Notes under the pieces: generated by a model | What the model was told of the DNA's origin: nothing | What the model saw: only the letters and a program-made list of their open reading frames with translations | Database searches by the model: none | NCBI GenBank assembly: GCA_937894825.1 | Contig: CALCQT010000371.1 | Span: 1 to 16,563 of the forward strand | From: an uncultured Anaerolineaceae bacterium | Lineage (GTDB): Bacteria; Chloroflexota; Anaerolineae; Anaerolineales; Anaerolineaceae | Direction: 5' to 3' | DNA: 16,563 bases | Program-made: the position numbers and the translations under genes | In this document: piece by piece, positions 6,205 to 14,037 of the stretch | How the letters are laid out: each line of letters starts with the position of its first letter | Numbering within the stretch: the first letter of the stretch is position 1

Positions 6205-7692
6205 TTACTCCTGTTTGGCATTTTGCCGAATCGGGAGATCCATAAAAGCTTTCGTTGCCATACCCAGGCACGCCCCAAATCCCAACAGACCTTCCTTCGT
6301 TATGAGCACACCGGAGTCATCTTTCCAGTGTGGAATCTCGACTGTGATCGACAGCGATTTTTTCGGATCGATGATTTTTTCATTTACCACCCAACCGGTT
6401 GAAGCGACGAATTCAGCGGGTTCTTCCAATTTGTATCTGAATATTGGCAATGGATTGTCATCACTACCGAAGAAGCCCACGCCCTGACTCATTAACTGAT
6501 CCTCTGATTCGGTCACAAACCAACAGGAATTCCATGTGTTCGGATTGCCATCGGTTCTTACGTACTCTGAAAACAATGTGAAAAAACTTTTTCCGAGATC
6601 CGGATCCATTTTGTTGATATAAAATTCCGGGCCCTGGTAAAACCATGGACTGTGTAAATCCAGGAACCCCAGAAATTCATGACTGGCATTTAGTGTTCTG
6701 AGCTTTTGTGTGATGCATTGGGTAACATTCCAGAGCGGGGCCTTTCCCCAATCACGGTTAAGATCTGCGGGTTGATGCCGCGAATTCCACTGAGATTTTC
6801 CTGCTCCGCCACGGTACACATTATCGACATCAAGGACAGGGATTACGAAGATCTGAAATGTTTTGCGCAACTGCGCCGCCGGTTCGGAGTCGCCGCAAAC
6901 CCAGCGCAGAAATCCTTCCGCCACCCATGAGCTATGGCTTTCAAACGCGTGCGACCTCGCCTGGACCCACAGGATTTTTTTGTCTTCGTCGTTAATTTCG
7001 GGATCAGTTATCCGGAACGCCCAGACGTCCAGGTCACTTTCAGATTTGCACAAAGAAAAAATATGACAAATCTTATTTGAGGCCGGGTCATTGGATAGTG
7101 AAATAACCCTGCTGTAAGGATAGGGAATATTTCTGGCGATTTCAACTTTTGATTGCGTAAATATTTGGGTATAAGGCGGCTTTTGACTCGAGAAACGGGA
7201 CCAGTGAACGCCGTCATAGCTGTAGACGGGTTGGCAATCACCGGCGATGGGAGAATGATTGGTGTCGATGATGATCGCCTCTCCGGGTTCGATGCCCTCA
7301 AGCGTAAAATGCCACCAGATATTGGTACAGTCGTTGATCTGTTTGGGTTCAATGATCACGATTCTCCCCACTTGATCGATGTAACGAAGGATCGCGTTTC
7401 CATTGTCAAAATCCGACCGGACTATTAATTTCGACTTATTCGTGCGGGCCGGCGAAAAATGCGCGGTGACCGTTCTTTTTTCACCGGTATCTTTGACTCG
7501 TAATGGAATCCCGTTCGTATCACTGTTTCCAACGTCTCCGGACCATCCGGAAAATACATGGCCATTTGCTGCATAGACGATAATCTCTATTTCATCGTTG
7601 TTGACAGGATATTTTTCAGAAATCCATGGATTTAACTTCGGCGGAAATATTCCAGCGCCATCCGGTTCAATTTTTATTATGATGTCTCGCAT
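6205..7692 (-). CDS. M14-family (cytosolic-carboxypeptidase-like) metallopeptidase with an N-terminal InlB-type repeat domain
   Basis: A 495-residue protein in three parts. Residues 1-80 match the divergent InlB B-repeat ('GHVFSGWSGD' followed by 'KRTVTAHF'). Residues about 88-200 resemble the beta-sandwich that precedes the catalytic domain in Nna1/CCP-type M14 enzymes ('SDFDNGNA', 'YSYDGVHWSR'). Residues about 220-485 are a zinc carboxypeptidase domain. Zinc ligands are H248 and E251 in 'ARSHAFESHSSW' and H347 in 'DLHSP'; 'DLNRDW' is at 310-315 and a candidate general-base glutamate is E452 ('TVEIPH'). It should hydrolyse a C-terminal or side-chain amide of an amino-acid-containing substrate. 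There is no signal peptide, and the frame has no ATG, GTG or TTG further upstream to the previous gene, so it appears cytoplasmic, although InlB repeats are usually on secreted proteins. It is the last gene of the minus-strand transport locus. The substrate is unknown. Confidence 0.85.
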   Translation of the reverse strand: MRDIIIKIEPDGAGIFPPKLNPWISEKYPVNNDEIEIIVYAANGHVFSGWSGDVGNSDTNGIPLRVKDTGEKRTVTAHFSPARTNKSKLIVRSDFDNGNAILRYIDQVGRIVIIEPKQINDCTNIWWHFTLEGIEPGEAIIIDTNHSPIAGDCQPVYSYDGVHWSRFSSQKPPYTQIFTQSKVEIARNIPYPYSRVISLSNDPASNKICHIFSLCKSESDLDVWAFRITDPEINDEDKKILWVQARSHAFESHSSWVAEGFLRWVCGDSEPAAQLRKTFQIFVIPVLDVDNVYRGGAGKSQWNSRHQPADLNRDWGKAPLWNVTQCITQKLRTLNASHEFLGFLDLHSPWFYQGPEFYINKMDPDLGKSFFTLFSEYVRTDGNPNTWNSCWFVTESEDQLMSQGVGFFGSDDNPLPIFRYKLEEPAEFVASTGWVVNEKIIDPKKSLSITVEIPHWKDDSGVLITKEGLLGFGACLGMATKAFMDLPIRQNAKQE

Positions 7693-7732
7693 ATTATTTA
7701 CGTCCTGTGAATGATTTGTTTCTATAGGTTTT

Positions 7733-7774
7733 GAGGTTCTGCAATTCGCTTTTTTTTGCGCGCGGCAGAACCTC
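7733..7774. repeat. Hairpin between the FAD oxidoreductase and M14 genes
   Basis: GAGGTTCTGC (7733-7742) and GCAGAACCTC (7765-7774) are perfectly complementary. The loop holds a smaller CGC-T8-GCG hairpin (7747-7760). In the minus-strand mRNA no U-tract follows, so it is not a classic terminator. It lies in the 110-nt gap between two co-directional genes, as do other hairpins of this locus. Confidence 0.65.
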
Positions 7775-7802
7775 TGTGGGGTAAAACCGGAATTCAGAGA
7801 CT

Positions 7803-9425
7803 CTAAATGCCTAGCGGATCATCTTTTGTCCGTGGTGTGGTTCGGATATCTTCCGGCCAGGATAATTGGAATCCTAATTTTTCGGCCAGGAATTTTTGAA
7901 AATCGGAAAGCTTTTTTCTGTCATTTCTGACCTCTTTGGGTTTCATCCCGTGGTTCAGACAATAGGCTGCCAGGGCTCCCGCCGCTTCACCGATATTCCA
8001 TTCGGTCGGGTGCAGCCGGTAGCAACCATTCGTGATATGCGTCGTGCCGATGTTTTTGCACGCCGGCAGTAAGTTCTCGGTGCGGACAGGGATCAGCGCT
8101 CCCAATGGGATCTGGTAGGGCCAGTTCGTAATATCCACATAGTTCCGCTTATAGGAAGGATGGAGGTCAATCCGGTAGCTGCCGACGCCAATGGAGTCTG
8201 CAAAATTTTCAGCTCCAATGAGACCTTTGCGGGCCTCCACCCCTACGTGCTGTTCCAGGACAGTGAATTCGGAGACGATGCGTCTCCCTTCCCGGATGTA
8301 CGGTGCGATGGCCAAGCCATCGGAACCACCTGAAATGTCCCCCCGCAAGCGCAATTCCCGGTAGCCATAACCACCGTCAATGCGTGGCGCTTCCGTTTGC
8401 ATCCAGTACATCAGCGATAAACTGAGTTGTTTTGCCTGGTACAGGCTTTCATGGTAAGTATTCTCCGGCACATCCACCAGTGTGCCCAGCCAGTAATCAA
8501 TCTGCGGCCAGTTGACCACGACGATATCGCTGGGATAGAAATTCTTCGGATAGTATTGGTTATACAGAATCCGGCGAAAATGCCACAAATCATTGCCGGT
8601 TCTGTCGTCACGCGGCCCGGTAAAAATTGGACGGTGGACGCAGTGGAGATCGATCGGGTCGGAAGTGTTCCAACTAAGCATTTTATCGGGCCAAAATTCG
8701 GCCTGATAATTTTTCCAAAAGTCATAAGCTTGCGGTTTTTCGATCGTATGATCGTTTCCTTCGTCATAATCAAGAATGAAACACCACGAAAAAGATTGCT
8801 GGTCCAATGGATCCGGTGCTCCCGGGAGCGCGTGGAGCTCACCGGTTTGGTCCTGGCTTTCCGCGCCGACCACGTATTCGGTACCGGTCAGCGGCAGCAG
8901 GTCACCCAATTCGGTCCCGTCGATGAAATAGTCCCCTCTGAGGATGATCTCGGTTCCGTTTTCGAGATTACGGACTGTTAACGCCGACACTTTGTCCCCG
9001 GCTGTTTCCGCAGCGACGACTTTGTGACGGAGCAGAACTTCAATTCTCTTATTGCCCAAATAGGGGGCGATCATTTCATTCAGGACTGCCAGCGACACTT
9101 TTGGCTCATGGCATAGTTTGGAGACATTTCCCATCCCCGGATTGAAGCGCGGGTGCGCTTTTACCGCTTCATTTAACGGATAGTTTCTTCGGTAGAAATC
9201 GCGAATGCCATTTCGCAGGACCCGATAGCTGGCCGTGCATCCGGTGTCCTCAATCCAGGCGTGTTCGTCCGGCGGTACACCCTGCGTGGTCAACTGTCCG
9301 CCTAACCAACCGGTCTCCTCGACAATGACGGCGTGTCGGCCCATTCTTGCCGCGGACAGAGCCGCAGCGACACTTCCCAAACCCCCACCCGCAATGACAA
9401 TATCGACTCTCTTTTCATGTTCCAT
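7803..9425 (-). CDS. FAD-dependent oxidoreductase (PF12831-type)
   Basis: A 540-residue flavoprotein. The N-terminal Rossmann motif 'IVIAGGGLGSVAAA' (GGGLGS at 13-18) ends in an acidic 'VIVEE' for the FAD ribose. 'GWLGGQLTTQGV' (39-50), 'YFIDGTELGDLLPLTG' (167-181) and the C-terminal 'LLPACKNIGTTHI...HPTEWNIGEAAG' (452-483) are the family's flavin-contacting blocks. No signal peptide, membrane helix or Fe-S cysteine cluster is seen, so it is a soluble cytoplasmic enzyme. Members of this family often sit next to sugar ABC importers in polysaccharide-degrading bacteria, but their reactions are mostly unassigned; here it probably oxidises or reduces the imported compound. It follows the second permease after a 101-nt gap. 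AGGA stands 12 nt before the ATG, a long but usable spacing. Confidence 0.9.
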   Translation of the reverse strand: MEHEKRVDIVIAGGGLGSVAAALSAARMGRHAVIVEETGWLGGQLTTQGVPPDEHAWIEDTGCTASYRVLRNGIRDFYRRNYPLNEAVKAHPRFNPGMGNVSKLCHEPKVSLAVLNEMIAPYLGNKRIEVLLRHKVVAAETAGDKVSALTVRNLENGTEIILRGDYFIDGTELGDLLPLTGTEYVVGAESQDQTGELHALPGAPDPLDQQSFSWCFILDYDEGNDHTIEKPQAYDFWKNYQAEFWPDKMLSWNTSDPIDLHCVHRPIFTGPRDDRTGNDLWHFRRILYNQYYPKNFYPSDIVVVNWPQIDYWLGTLVDVPENTYHESLYQAKQLSLSLMYWMQTEAPRIDGGYGYRELRLRGDISGGSDGLAIAPYIREGRRIVSEFTVLEQHVGVEARKGLIGAENFADSIGVGSYRIDLHPSYKRNYVDITNWPYQIPLGALIPVRTENLLPACKNIGTTHITNGCYRLHPTEWNIGEAAGALAAYCLNHGMKPKEVRNDRKKLSDFQKFLAEKLGFQLSWPEDIRTTPRTKDDPLGI

Positions 9426-9526
9426 ATTAATTTCGTGTCCTTTAGTAAATTGCTTATTGAAGCGTTATTTTTTTATTTCGAGCTGCAATGCCCGGATTAC
9501 AGATAATGCCATTTTCTGTGTCAGAA

Positions 9527-10378
9527 TTACCCTTTGATCCCTGACTGTGCGAAGCTTTCCACAATCGTTTGCTGCGCAATGAACAGAAAAATCAATACCG
9601 GGAGCACCGACAGTGTGGTCGCGGCAAGCTGCACTTCATATACCGGTCCGCCCATACTATCCACAAAGCTTGGTAATGCCAGCGGAAGTGTAAAGAGCTT
9701 TTTGTCATTTATATAAATTAATGGCTCAAGATAAGAATTCCAAACCTTGAGAAATGTCAAAATCGCGACGGTTGAAAGGGCAGATTTTGATAAGGGCAGT
9801 GCTATTTTGAAGAATATTCCGAATGTGGATAGCCCATCAATTTTCGCCGCATCGGCCAGTTCGGAAGGGAAACTCAGGAAAAATTGCCGCATGATGAACA
9901 TCCCGATAATGCCAGCTGATCCGAAAACCGGAATAACCAATAATGGAACGTGCGTATTGATCAGGTTTAATTTTTGCATCAGGATGAAATTTGGGATAAT
10001 TGTGACTTCAACCGGCATCATCAATCCGGTGAGCATCAACAGGAATATCCAATTCTTTCCATAAAACCTGATTTTTGCGAAGGCATACCCCGAAAAGGAG
10101 GAAACGATCAGTACGCTGACAGTAACGACCAGCGTAATATAAATACTGTTAAAGTACTGGCGCAAAAAAGGCTGGAATTCGAAGATTCTTGAATAATTTG
10201 TCCATTGCCATGCTTTCGGGAAAAAAGTTGGCGGGTATTGAAAAATCTCCGTAATTGTTTTTCCGGAACTGCTGATCATCCAATAAAACGGGAAAATGAA
10301 TGGCAAGACAATCATAATCAGAAGGATGTACACCGGTAAATTGACCGGTATTCTGAATCTGGGGATAGGATTTTTCAT
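9527..10378 (-). CDS. Carbohydrate ABC transporter permease, MalG-like
   Basis: A 283-residue integral membrane protein with six predicted hydrophobic segments (about 14-34, 76-98, 110-130, 143-165, 198-218 and 250-270). The EAA loop that docks on the ATPase is at 173-196 ('ELADAAKIDGLSTFGIFFKI' followed by ALP). The C-terminal 'FAQSGIKG' is the characteristic end of MalG-type (CUT1) permeases. It begins 10 nt after the stop of the MalF-like permease, so the two are co-transcribed and form the membrane channel together. No ATPase gene lies in the locus; a shared MsmK/UgpC-type ATPase from elsewhere in the genome is expected, as is common for CUT1 systems. Confidence 0.95.
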   Translation of the reverse strand: MKNPIPRFRIPVNLPVYILLIMIVLPFIFPFYWMISSSGKTITEIFQYPPTFFPKAWQWTNYSRIFEFQPFLRQYFNSIYITLVVTVSVLIVSSFSGYAFAKIRFYGKNWIFLLMLTGLMMPVEVTIIPNFILMQKLNLINTHVPLLVIPVFGSAGIIGMFIMRQFFLSFPSELADAAKIDGLSTFGIFFKIALPLSKSALSTVAILTFLKVWNSYLEPLIYINDKKLFTLPLALPSFVDSMGGPVYEVQLAATTLSVLPVLIFLFIAQQTIVESFAQSGIKG

Positions 10379-10388
10379 TTTGCGCTCT

Positions 10389-11306
10389 CTATTCTTCCAG
10401 ATAGACGAATTTGCTTTTTAGCTGCCACTGAACCACGGTCAATCCGAGCGTTACCAGGAATAGAACCACCGCCAGCGCGCTGGCATAACCGACTTCATAC
10501 AGCTTGAAAGCCTGAAAATACATGTAGAACGAAAGCACCATGGTGCTGTTTTGCGGTCCGCCGTTGGTCAGCAGCATTATATGGTCAAAAACGCTCAAAG
10601 CCCCGATGACCGTGAGGATGACGGCAAGCAGCACGGAGGGGGATATCAACGGGAGCATAATCTTTCGGATTGTCTGTCCCTGATTCGCACCGTCGATTTT
10701 GGCAGCCTCCAACAACTCTTCAGGGATATCTTTTATTGCGGCAACGAATATTACCGTGTTCAATCCCACGTTTTTAATGACCAGGGTCAGAATCGCTGCG
10801 ATCATTGCATACGGGGCCTGATTAAGCCAGTTCGGCCCGGTGATTCCAACCAGTGACAGAATCTGATTGATTGTCCCTGAGTTGTTCTGCAGCATGAATT
10901 TCCATATGATGATCCATGCTGCCACTGAAGTGATGACCGGTGAAAAGAAAAGCGTTCTGAATAGCGTGATCCCGGCGATTTTTCGGGAAAGTAATAATGC
11001 CAGAGAGAGGGCCAGAAAGATGTTGGCCGGGACCAGCCCCGCCATAAAAACCAGGCTGTTCGTCAGCACTTTTTTGAAATAAGGATCACTCTGAAACATA
11101 AATTTGTAATTGTCCAGCCCGATAAATTTGGAAGTTCCCATTAACAGGTTGCGGTCCTGGAAACTGAAATAAAAAATCGAAACGACTGGAAGAATTACAA
11201 ATAAGAGAAAACCTAGAAACTGAGGCAGGATAAAAAGGTATCCGATCAACGATTCTCTCAATCTTGCAGTTAAAATAGGCTTCATTTTTTGTGTATTGAC
11301 TGCCAT
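10389..11306 (-). CDS. Carbohydrate ABC transporter permease, MalF-like
   Basis: A 305-residue CUT1 permease. The EAA loop is at 197-222 ('EELLEAAKIDGANQGQTIRK' and onwards), with six hydrophobic segments including about 22-47, 82-107, 115-138, 168-190, 223-246 and 275-295. The frame stays open upstream to a TTG at 11348, but the ATG at 11306 is preceded by a strong GGAAGGA at 7 nt, so the shorter start is preferred. It pairs with the MalG-like permease immediately downstream. It is separated from the binding-protein gene by 345 nt containing hairpins, which is consistent with lower expression of the permeases than of the binding protein. The substrate is not determinable from the permease sequence. 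Confidence 0.95.
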   Translation of the reverse strand: MAVNTQKMKPILTARLRESLIGYLFILPQFLGFLLFVILPVVSIFYFSFQDRNLLMGTSKFIGLDNYKFMFQSDPYFKKVLTNSLVFMAGLVPANIFLALSLALLLSRKIAGITLFRTLFFSPVITSVAAWIIIWKFMLQNNSGTINQILSLVGITGPNWLNQAPYAMIAAILTLVIKNVGLNTVIFVAAIKDIPEELLEAAKIDGANQGQTIRKIMLPLISPSVLLAVILTVIGALSVFDHIMLLTNGGPQNSTMVLSFYMYFQAFKLYEVGYASALAVVLFLVTLGLTVVQWQLKSKFVYLEE

Positions 11307-11399
11307 TGAAACATCCTTCCGTAATTGCGGCATTACTGCCAGAAACAACAGGTAACCTTTCCACCGGATTTCCGGAGGATTTTCAGAGAAAGCTATGGT

Positions 11400-11451
11400 T
11401 TTGTTGGATTGTTCATATCTTTCATGGCGAACAATCCAGCAAATCTTTTTT
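11400..11451 (+). terminator. 15-bp hairpin with a T6 tail on the plus strand (antisense to the transporter operon)
   Basis: TTTGTTGGATTGTTC (11400-11414) pairs with GAACAATCCAGCAAA (11429-11443) with one G-U wobble. On the plus strand it is followed by TC and six T (11446-11451), the form of an intrinsic terminator for rightward transcripts. For the leftward operon mRNA it is a strong hairpin without a U-tail. No rightward gene lies upstream, so it may stop antisense transcription or act only as an mRNA structure of the operon. Confidence 0.5.
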
Positions 11452-11531
11452 CATCGTCCAGATTGCTGTGAAGTGCAACGATTGTCTCGAAGGCTCACCG
11501 GATGAAATCTGATAGAATAAATTTGTGTGTG

Positions 11532-11576
11532 GTGGTTCTCTTTTTCTTCGCACTGCGAAGAAAATAAGAGAACCAC
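11532..11576. repeat. Nested long hairpin after the binding-protein gene
   Basis: Outer arms GTGGTTCTC (11532-11540) and GAGAACCAC (11568-11576) enclose inner arms CTTCGCA (11546-11552) and TGCGAAG (11554-11560), joined by T- and A-rich strands that can also pair. The minus-strand side is followed by ACCACACACAAAT, with no U-tract. It lies 76 nt after the binding-protein stop. Confidence 0.7.
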
Positions 11577-11651
11577 TGGTATTTCTTTCAAATTCCGAAT
11601 TTCTGATAAGAAATCAGGTCCTGAAGGATCCGGGGCTTGATAGACGCGTTG

Positions 11652-12884
11652 TTAGTTAAGGTAACCCGCAATGGCCTCGCAACCTGCTGCCATTTCGGTG
11701 GCGATATCCGCACCATTCCAAATGTTTTCAAAATAAGGCTGCAGCATCAGATCGATTTTCTCGAAATTTTCATGAGAAGGGAGAACTCTGCCGTTGACGA
11801 TCGAATCAACCACAGCGGCTTTCAGATCTTCCCGTGGAATTGACGCGTAGGTGTCGTAAATTACATCGGTCGCCAGGACACTTTCGCGGATTTGCGGGAA
11901 GGACTGCGCCAACTTCAGCGAAGTTTCTTCACTCAGGAAGAACTTGAGGAATTCAAGCGCTTCGGCTTTGTGTTTCCCGGCGTTGAAGACCACCATACCC
12001 GCCTGGCCGACTGCCGGGAAGAACCCTGCCGGACCGGAGGGCGTCGGGACGATTTCAAAATTGACTTCGGTGAAATCTTTGAGGGCGCCCAATTGATTGA
12101 TGTAAAGGCCGATGTTTCCGTTCATGAATTTCACTTCTTCACCGAGCGGAACGATTCCACCTTCGGTAAACAGTTTCTGGAAAATTGAAAGCGCAGCGAC
12201 TGCTTCCGGTTCGGCGAGTTTACATTCATTACCTTCGGTGCCAAAGGCGTCGCCGCCGTAGGCCCAGATTGCCGGCATAATATTCATCCAGGGATTGGAT
12301 TTGATGAGGTTGTCTTTGGAGACGAACCCATAAATATTCGGTCCCAGATCGTCGATCGCCTTCGCGTCCGCAGCGAGGCGTTCCCAGGTCCATTCACCTT
12401 TTTCAATGGATTCTTTGGGTGTCTGCAATCCGGCCTGTTCATACAAATCTACGTTGTAAGAGATGAAGAATGGCGCGGTTGAGAAAGGCAGCCCGTAGAG
12501 GACATCATCTTTTTTCCATAAGCCCTGCGGCGGCAATGCCAGATCGGCATAGTTGAAGTTCGGGTCGTCTTTGATTTCAGAGATGTCTGCGAAAGCGCCC
12601 ATGTCAAGCCAGGAAGTGGCGACGCGTTCAAACTGCCATCCGATGTCCGGTGGATTGCTGCCGGCCAATTGAACAGCGACTTTCGTAATATACTGGTCAA
12701 CCGGGATTGAAACCAATTCAACGACGATGTCGGGATTTTGACTGTTGAAGTCAGCGACGATTCCCTGCAGCAGTTCATTGTCAAGCCAGGTGGTAAAAAG
12801 CACTTTTACCGGTTCCTGTGCCATGACAGCGGTTGCCGAAAATAACAGGCAAAAGACAAGAGCCAACAAAATAATTTTTTTCAT
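11652..12884 (-). CDS. Extracellular solute-binding protein, family 1 (sugar ABC importer)
   Basis: A 410-residue secreted binding protein that would deliver solute to the adjacent MalF/MalG-like permeases. The N terminus is a type I signal peptide (MKK, hydrophobic core, then 'ATAVMA' with likely cleavage after A22). The mature part begins 'QEPVKVLFTTW' and shows the family-1 pattern 'FNSQNPDIVVELV' and 'NPPDIGW', then 'YGLPFSTAPFFISYNVDLYEQAG'. There is no lipobox cysteine at the cleavage site; C12 lies inside the hydrophobic core in a context unlike a lipobox. It is therefore not a typical lipoprotein, and how it is retained at the cell surface is unclear. A strong ribosome binding site AAAGGAG stands 5 nt before the ATG. 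The gene follows lacI by 92 nt and is followed by hairpins, consistent with high expression. Confidence 0.95.
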   Translation of the reverse strand: MKKIILLALVFCLLFSATAVMAQEPVKVLFTTWLDNELLQGIVADFNSQNPDIVVELVSIPVDQYITKVAVQLAGSNPPDIGWQFERVATSWLDMGAFADISEIKDDPNFNYADLALPPQGLWKKDDVLYGLPFSTAPFFISYNVDLYEQAGLQTPKESIEKGEWTWERLAADAKAIDDLGPNIYGFVSKDNLIKSNPWMNIMPAIWAYGGDAFGTEGNECKLAEPEAVAALSIFQKLFTEGGIVPLGEEVKFMNGNIGLYINQLGALKDFTEVNFEIVPTPSGPAGFFPAVGQAGMVVFNAGKHKAEALEFLKFFLSEETSLKLAQSFPQIRESVLATDVIYDTYASIPREDLKAAVVDSIVNGRVLPSHENFEKIDLMLQPYFENIWNGADIATEMAAGCEAIAGYLN

Positions 12885-12943
12885 TTTTTCTCCTTTTTAT
12901 TTTGAAAAAAATTGACTAACCAATGAAAATGTTCGGTTCACCC

Positions 12944-12976
12944 CCTTTGATGGGACATCTGTTTAACAATCAAAGG
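12944..12976. repeat. Inverted repeat between lacI and the binding-protein gene
   Basis: CCTTTGAT (12944-12951) and ATCAAAGG (12969-12976) are exact complements with a 17-nt spacer, immediately after the lacI stop codon (12977-12979). It could be a hairpin at the end of the lacI message or an operator for the binding-protein gene. No T-run follows in the direction of transcription and no clear promoter boxes are seen in this 92-nt gap. Confidence 0.45.
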
Positions 12977-14002
12977 TCAATCCCCGTAGACAATGTCACA
13001 GGGGATGCGGATTTGCAGTGGGCTTTTTGCGGGTGTGTCGAGGATTTCCAAAAGTGTTGAAAAAGCTTTTTCGCCCCACATAGGGCGGTTGACATGGAGA
13101 TAAGTCGGTGAAAAAGACAGTTGTTGATAATCGGAAATATTGGCCAGACTGACGACATGATGGTCATCGGGAATTTTCCTGCCATTCCGAAAAAGGAAGT
13201 CGACGACATGATGGAAGGTCGTCTCATAACTGCACAGGATGGCAGTACAGAAGGAAAGTCCTTCGATTTCGGAAATCGTTTTACCTGACTTTAGCAGCTC
13301 TTCATCATATTTTCGGATGCTGCATTGTTCGTATCGCGATAAAGCCCGGTCGATTCCGGCGAGTTTGTCCAGGTTGGATTCATTATGCTCTTTCGGCCCA
13401 ATGTAGGCGTAGTTATGATGTCCCTGCCGGGCCAGATGATCGGTTATTCTTTCACTCCCGGACATGTAGTCACAGGCCACCCAACTGATCTGTTTTCCCG
13501 GGACATCCCGCTTCCCAATGTGAACAAAGGGATAATTCTCATCCATCAAGCGGGATAATTCGTTTCGATTGGGCTGTGAACCCAGAAAAATGGTCCCATC
13601 CGCAAGCCGGAGTTGATTATGGCCGCGTGGAAAAACCAATCGTTCTCCGTTGCTGGACTCATCCCGGGTAAAAAGAATGACGTTGTAGCCGGATGTTGAG
13701 GCTCCCATTTCGATCCCAAGCAGAAATTCATAATAAAAATCATCTCTTTGCATCGGGAATAGTCTTTCATAACTGAAAACACCGACAAGATGATTATTGC
13801 CGCTGGCCAGCATTTGCGCTACCGGGTCAGGGGAATAGTTCAAGGCACGGGCCGCTTCGAAAACCCGTCGTTTTGTCTCTTCGGAAATGGGAATTCGTTG
13901 CTGCTCCTTTTCGCTCAACACAAATGAAACCGTGGCCCGTGATACATTCGCCAGTTTTGCGACATCGGATTGGGTTGGTCTTTTTGTATTATTAATTGTC
14001 AT
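12977..14002 (-). CDS. LacI-family transcriptional regulator of the transport locus
   Basis: A 341-residue LacI/GalR protein. The HTH 'TQSDVAKLANVSRATVSFVLS' (10-30) is followed by a hinge region through 'RVFEAARALNYSPDPVAQML' and a sugar-binding-like effector domain beginning at 'GVFSYERLF'. It is the first gene of the minus-strand run and is followed by the binding protein after 92 nt, so it most likely regulates the importer, the flavoprotein and the peptidase, and itself. GGGA lies about 7 nt before the ATG (Shine-Dalgarno CCGGGA). Its effector domain is diverged: the late segment reads 'HHVVSLANISDYQQLSFSPTYLHVN' instead of the common 'VSIIGFDD' motif, so the inducer cannot be guessed. 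Confidence 0.92.
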   Translation of the reverse strand: MTINNTKRPTQSDVAKLANVSRATVSFVLSEKEQQRIPISEETKRRVFEAARALNYSPDPVAQMLASGNNHLVGVFSYERLFPMQRDDFYYEFLLGIEMGASTSGYNVILFTRDESSNGERLVFPRGHNQLRLADGTIFLGSQPNRNELSRLMDENYPFVHIGKRDVPGKQISWVACDYMSGSERITDHLARQGHHNYAYIGPKEHNESNLDKLAGIDRALSRYEQCSIRKYDEELLKSGKTISEIEGLSFCTAILCSYETTFHHVVDFLFRNGRKIPDDHHVVSLANISDYQQLSFSPTYLHVNRPMWGEKAFSTLLEILDTPAKSPLQIRIPCDIVYGD

Positions 14003-14037
14003 TTTTTTCCCGGTTTTCTAATTATCGCGTATTACCT

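Larger units (their letters stand above)
11307..11651 (-). other. 345-nt gap between the binding protein and the permeases, rich in hairpins
   Basis: No credible gene. In the direction of transcription it holds: a small CTGAT/ATCAG hairpin (11603-11617) just after the binding-protein stop, the nested hairpin 11532-11576, the 15-bp hairpin 11400-11443, the short palindrome CCGGA-TT-TCCGG (11364-11375), and the permease ribosome binding site. Such structures between a binding-protein gene and its permeases commonly protect the upstream mRNA and reduce read-through; that role is inferred here. Confidence 0.6.

Noticed and set aside
8427..8981. 184-codon plus-strand ORF
   Set aside because: It is antisense to the complete, motif-rich FAD oxidoreductase gene, has no ribosome binding site and resembles nothing; a shadow frame.
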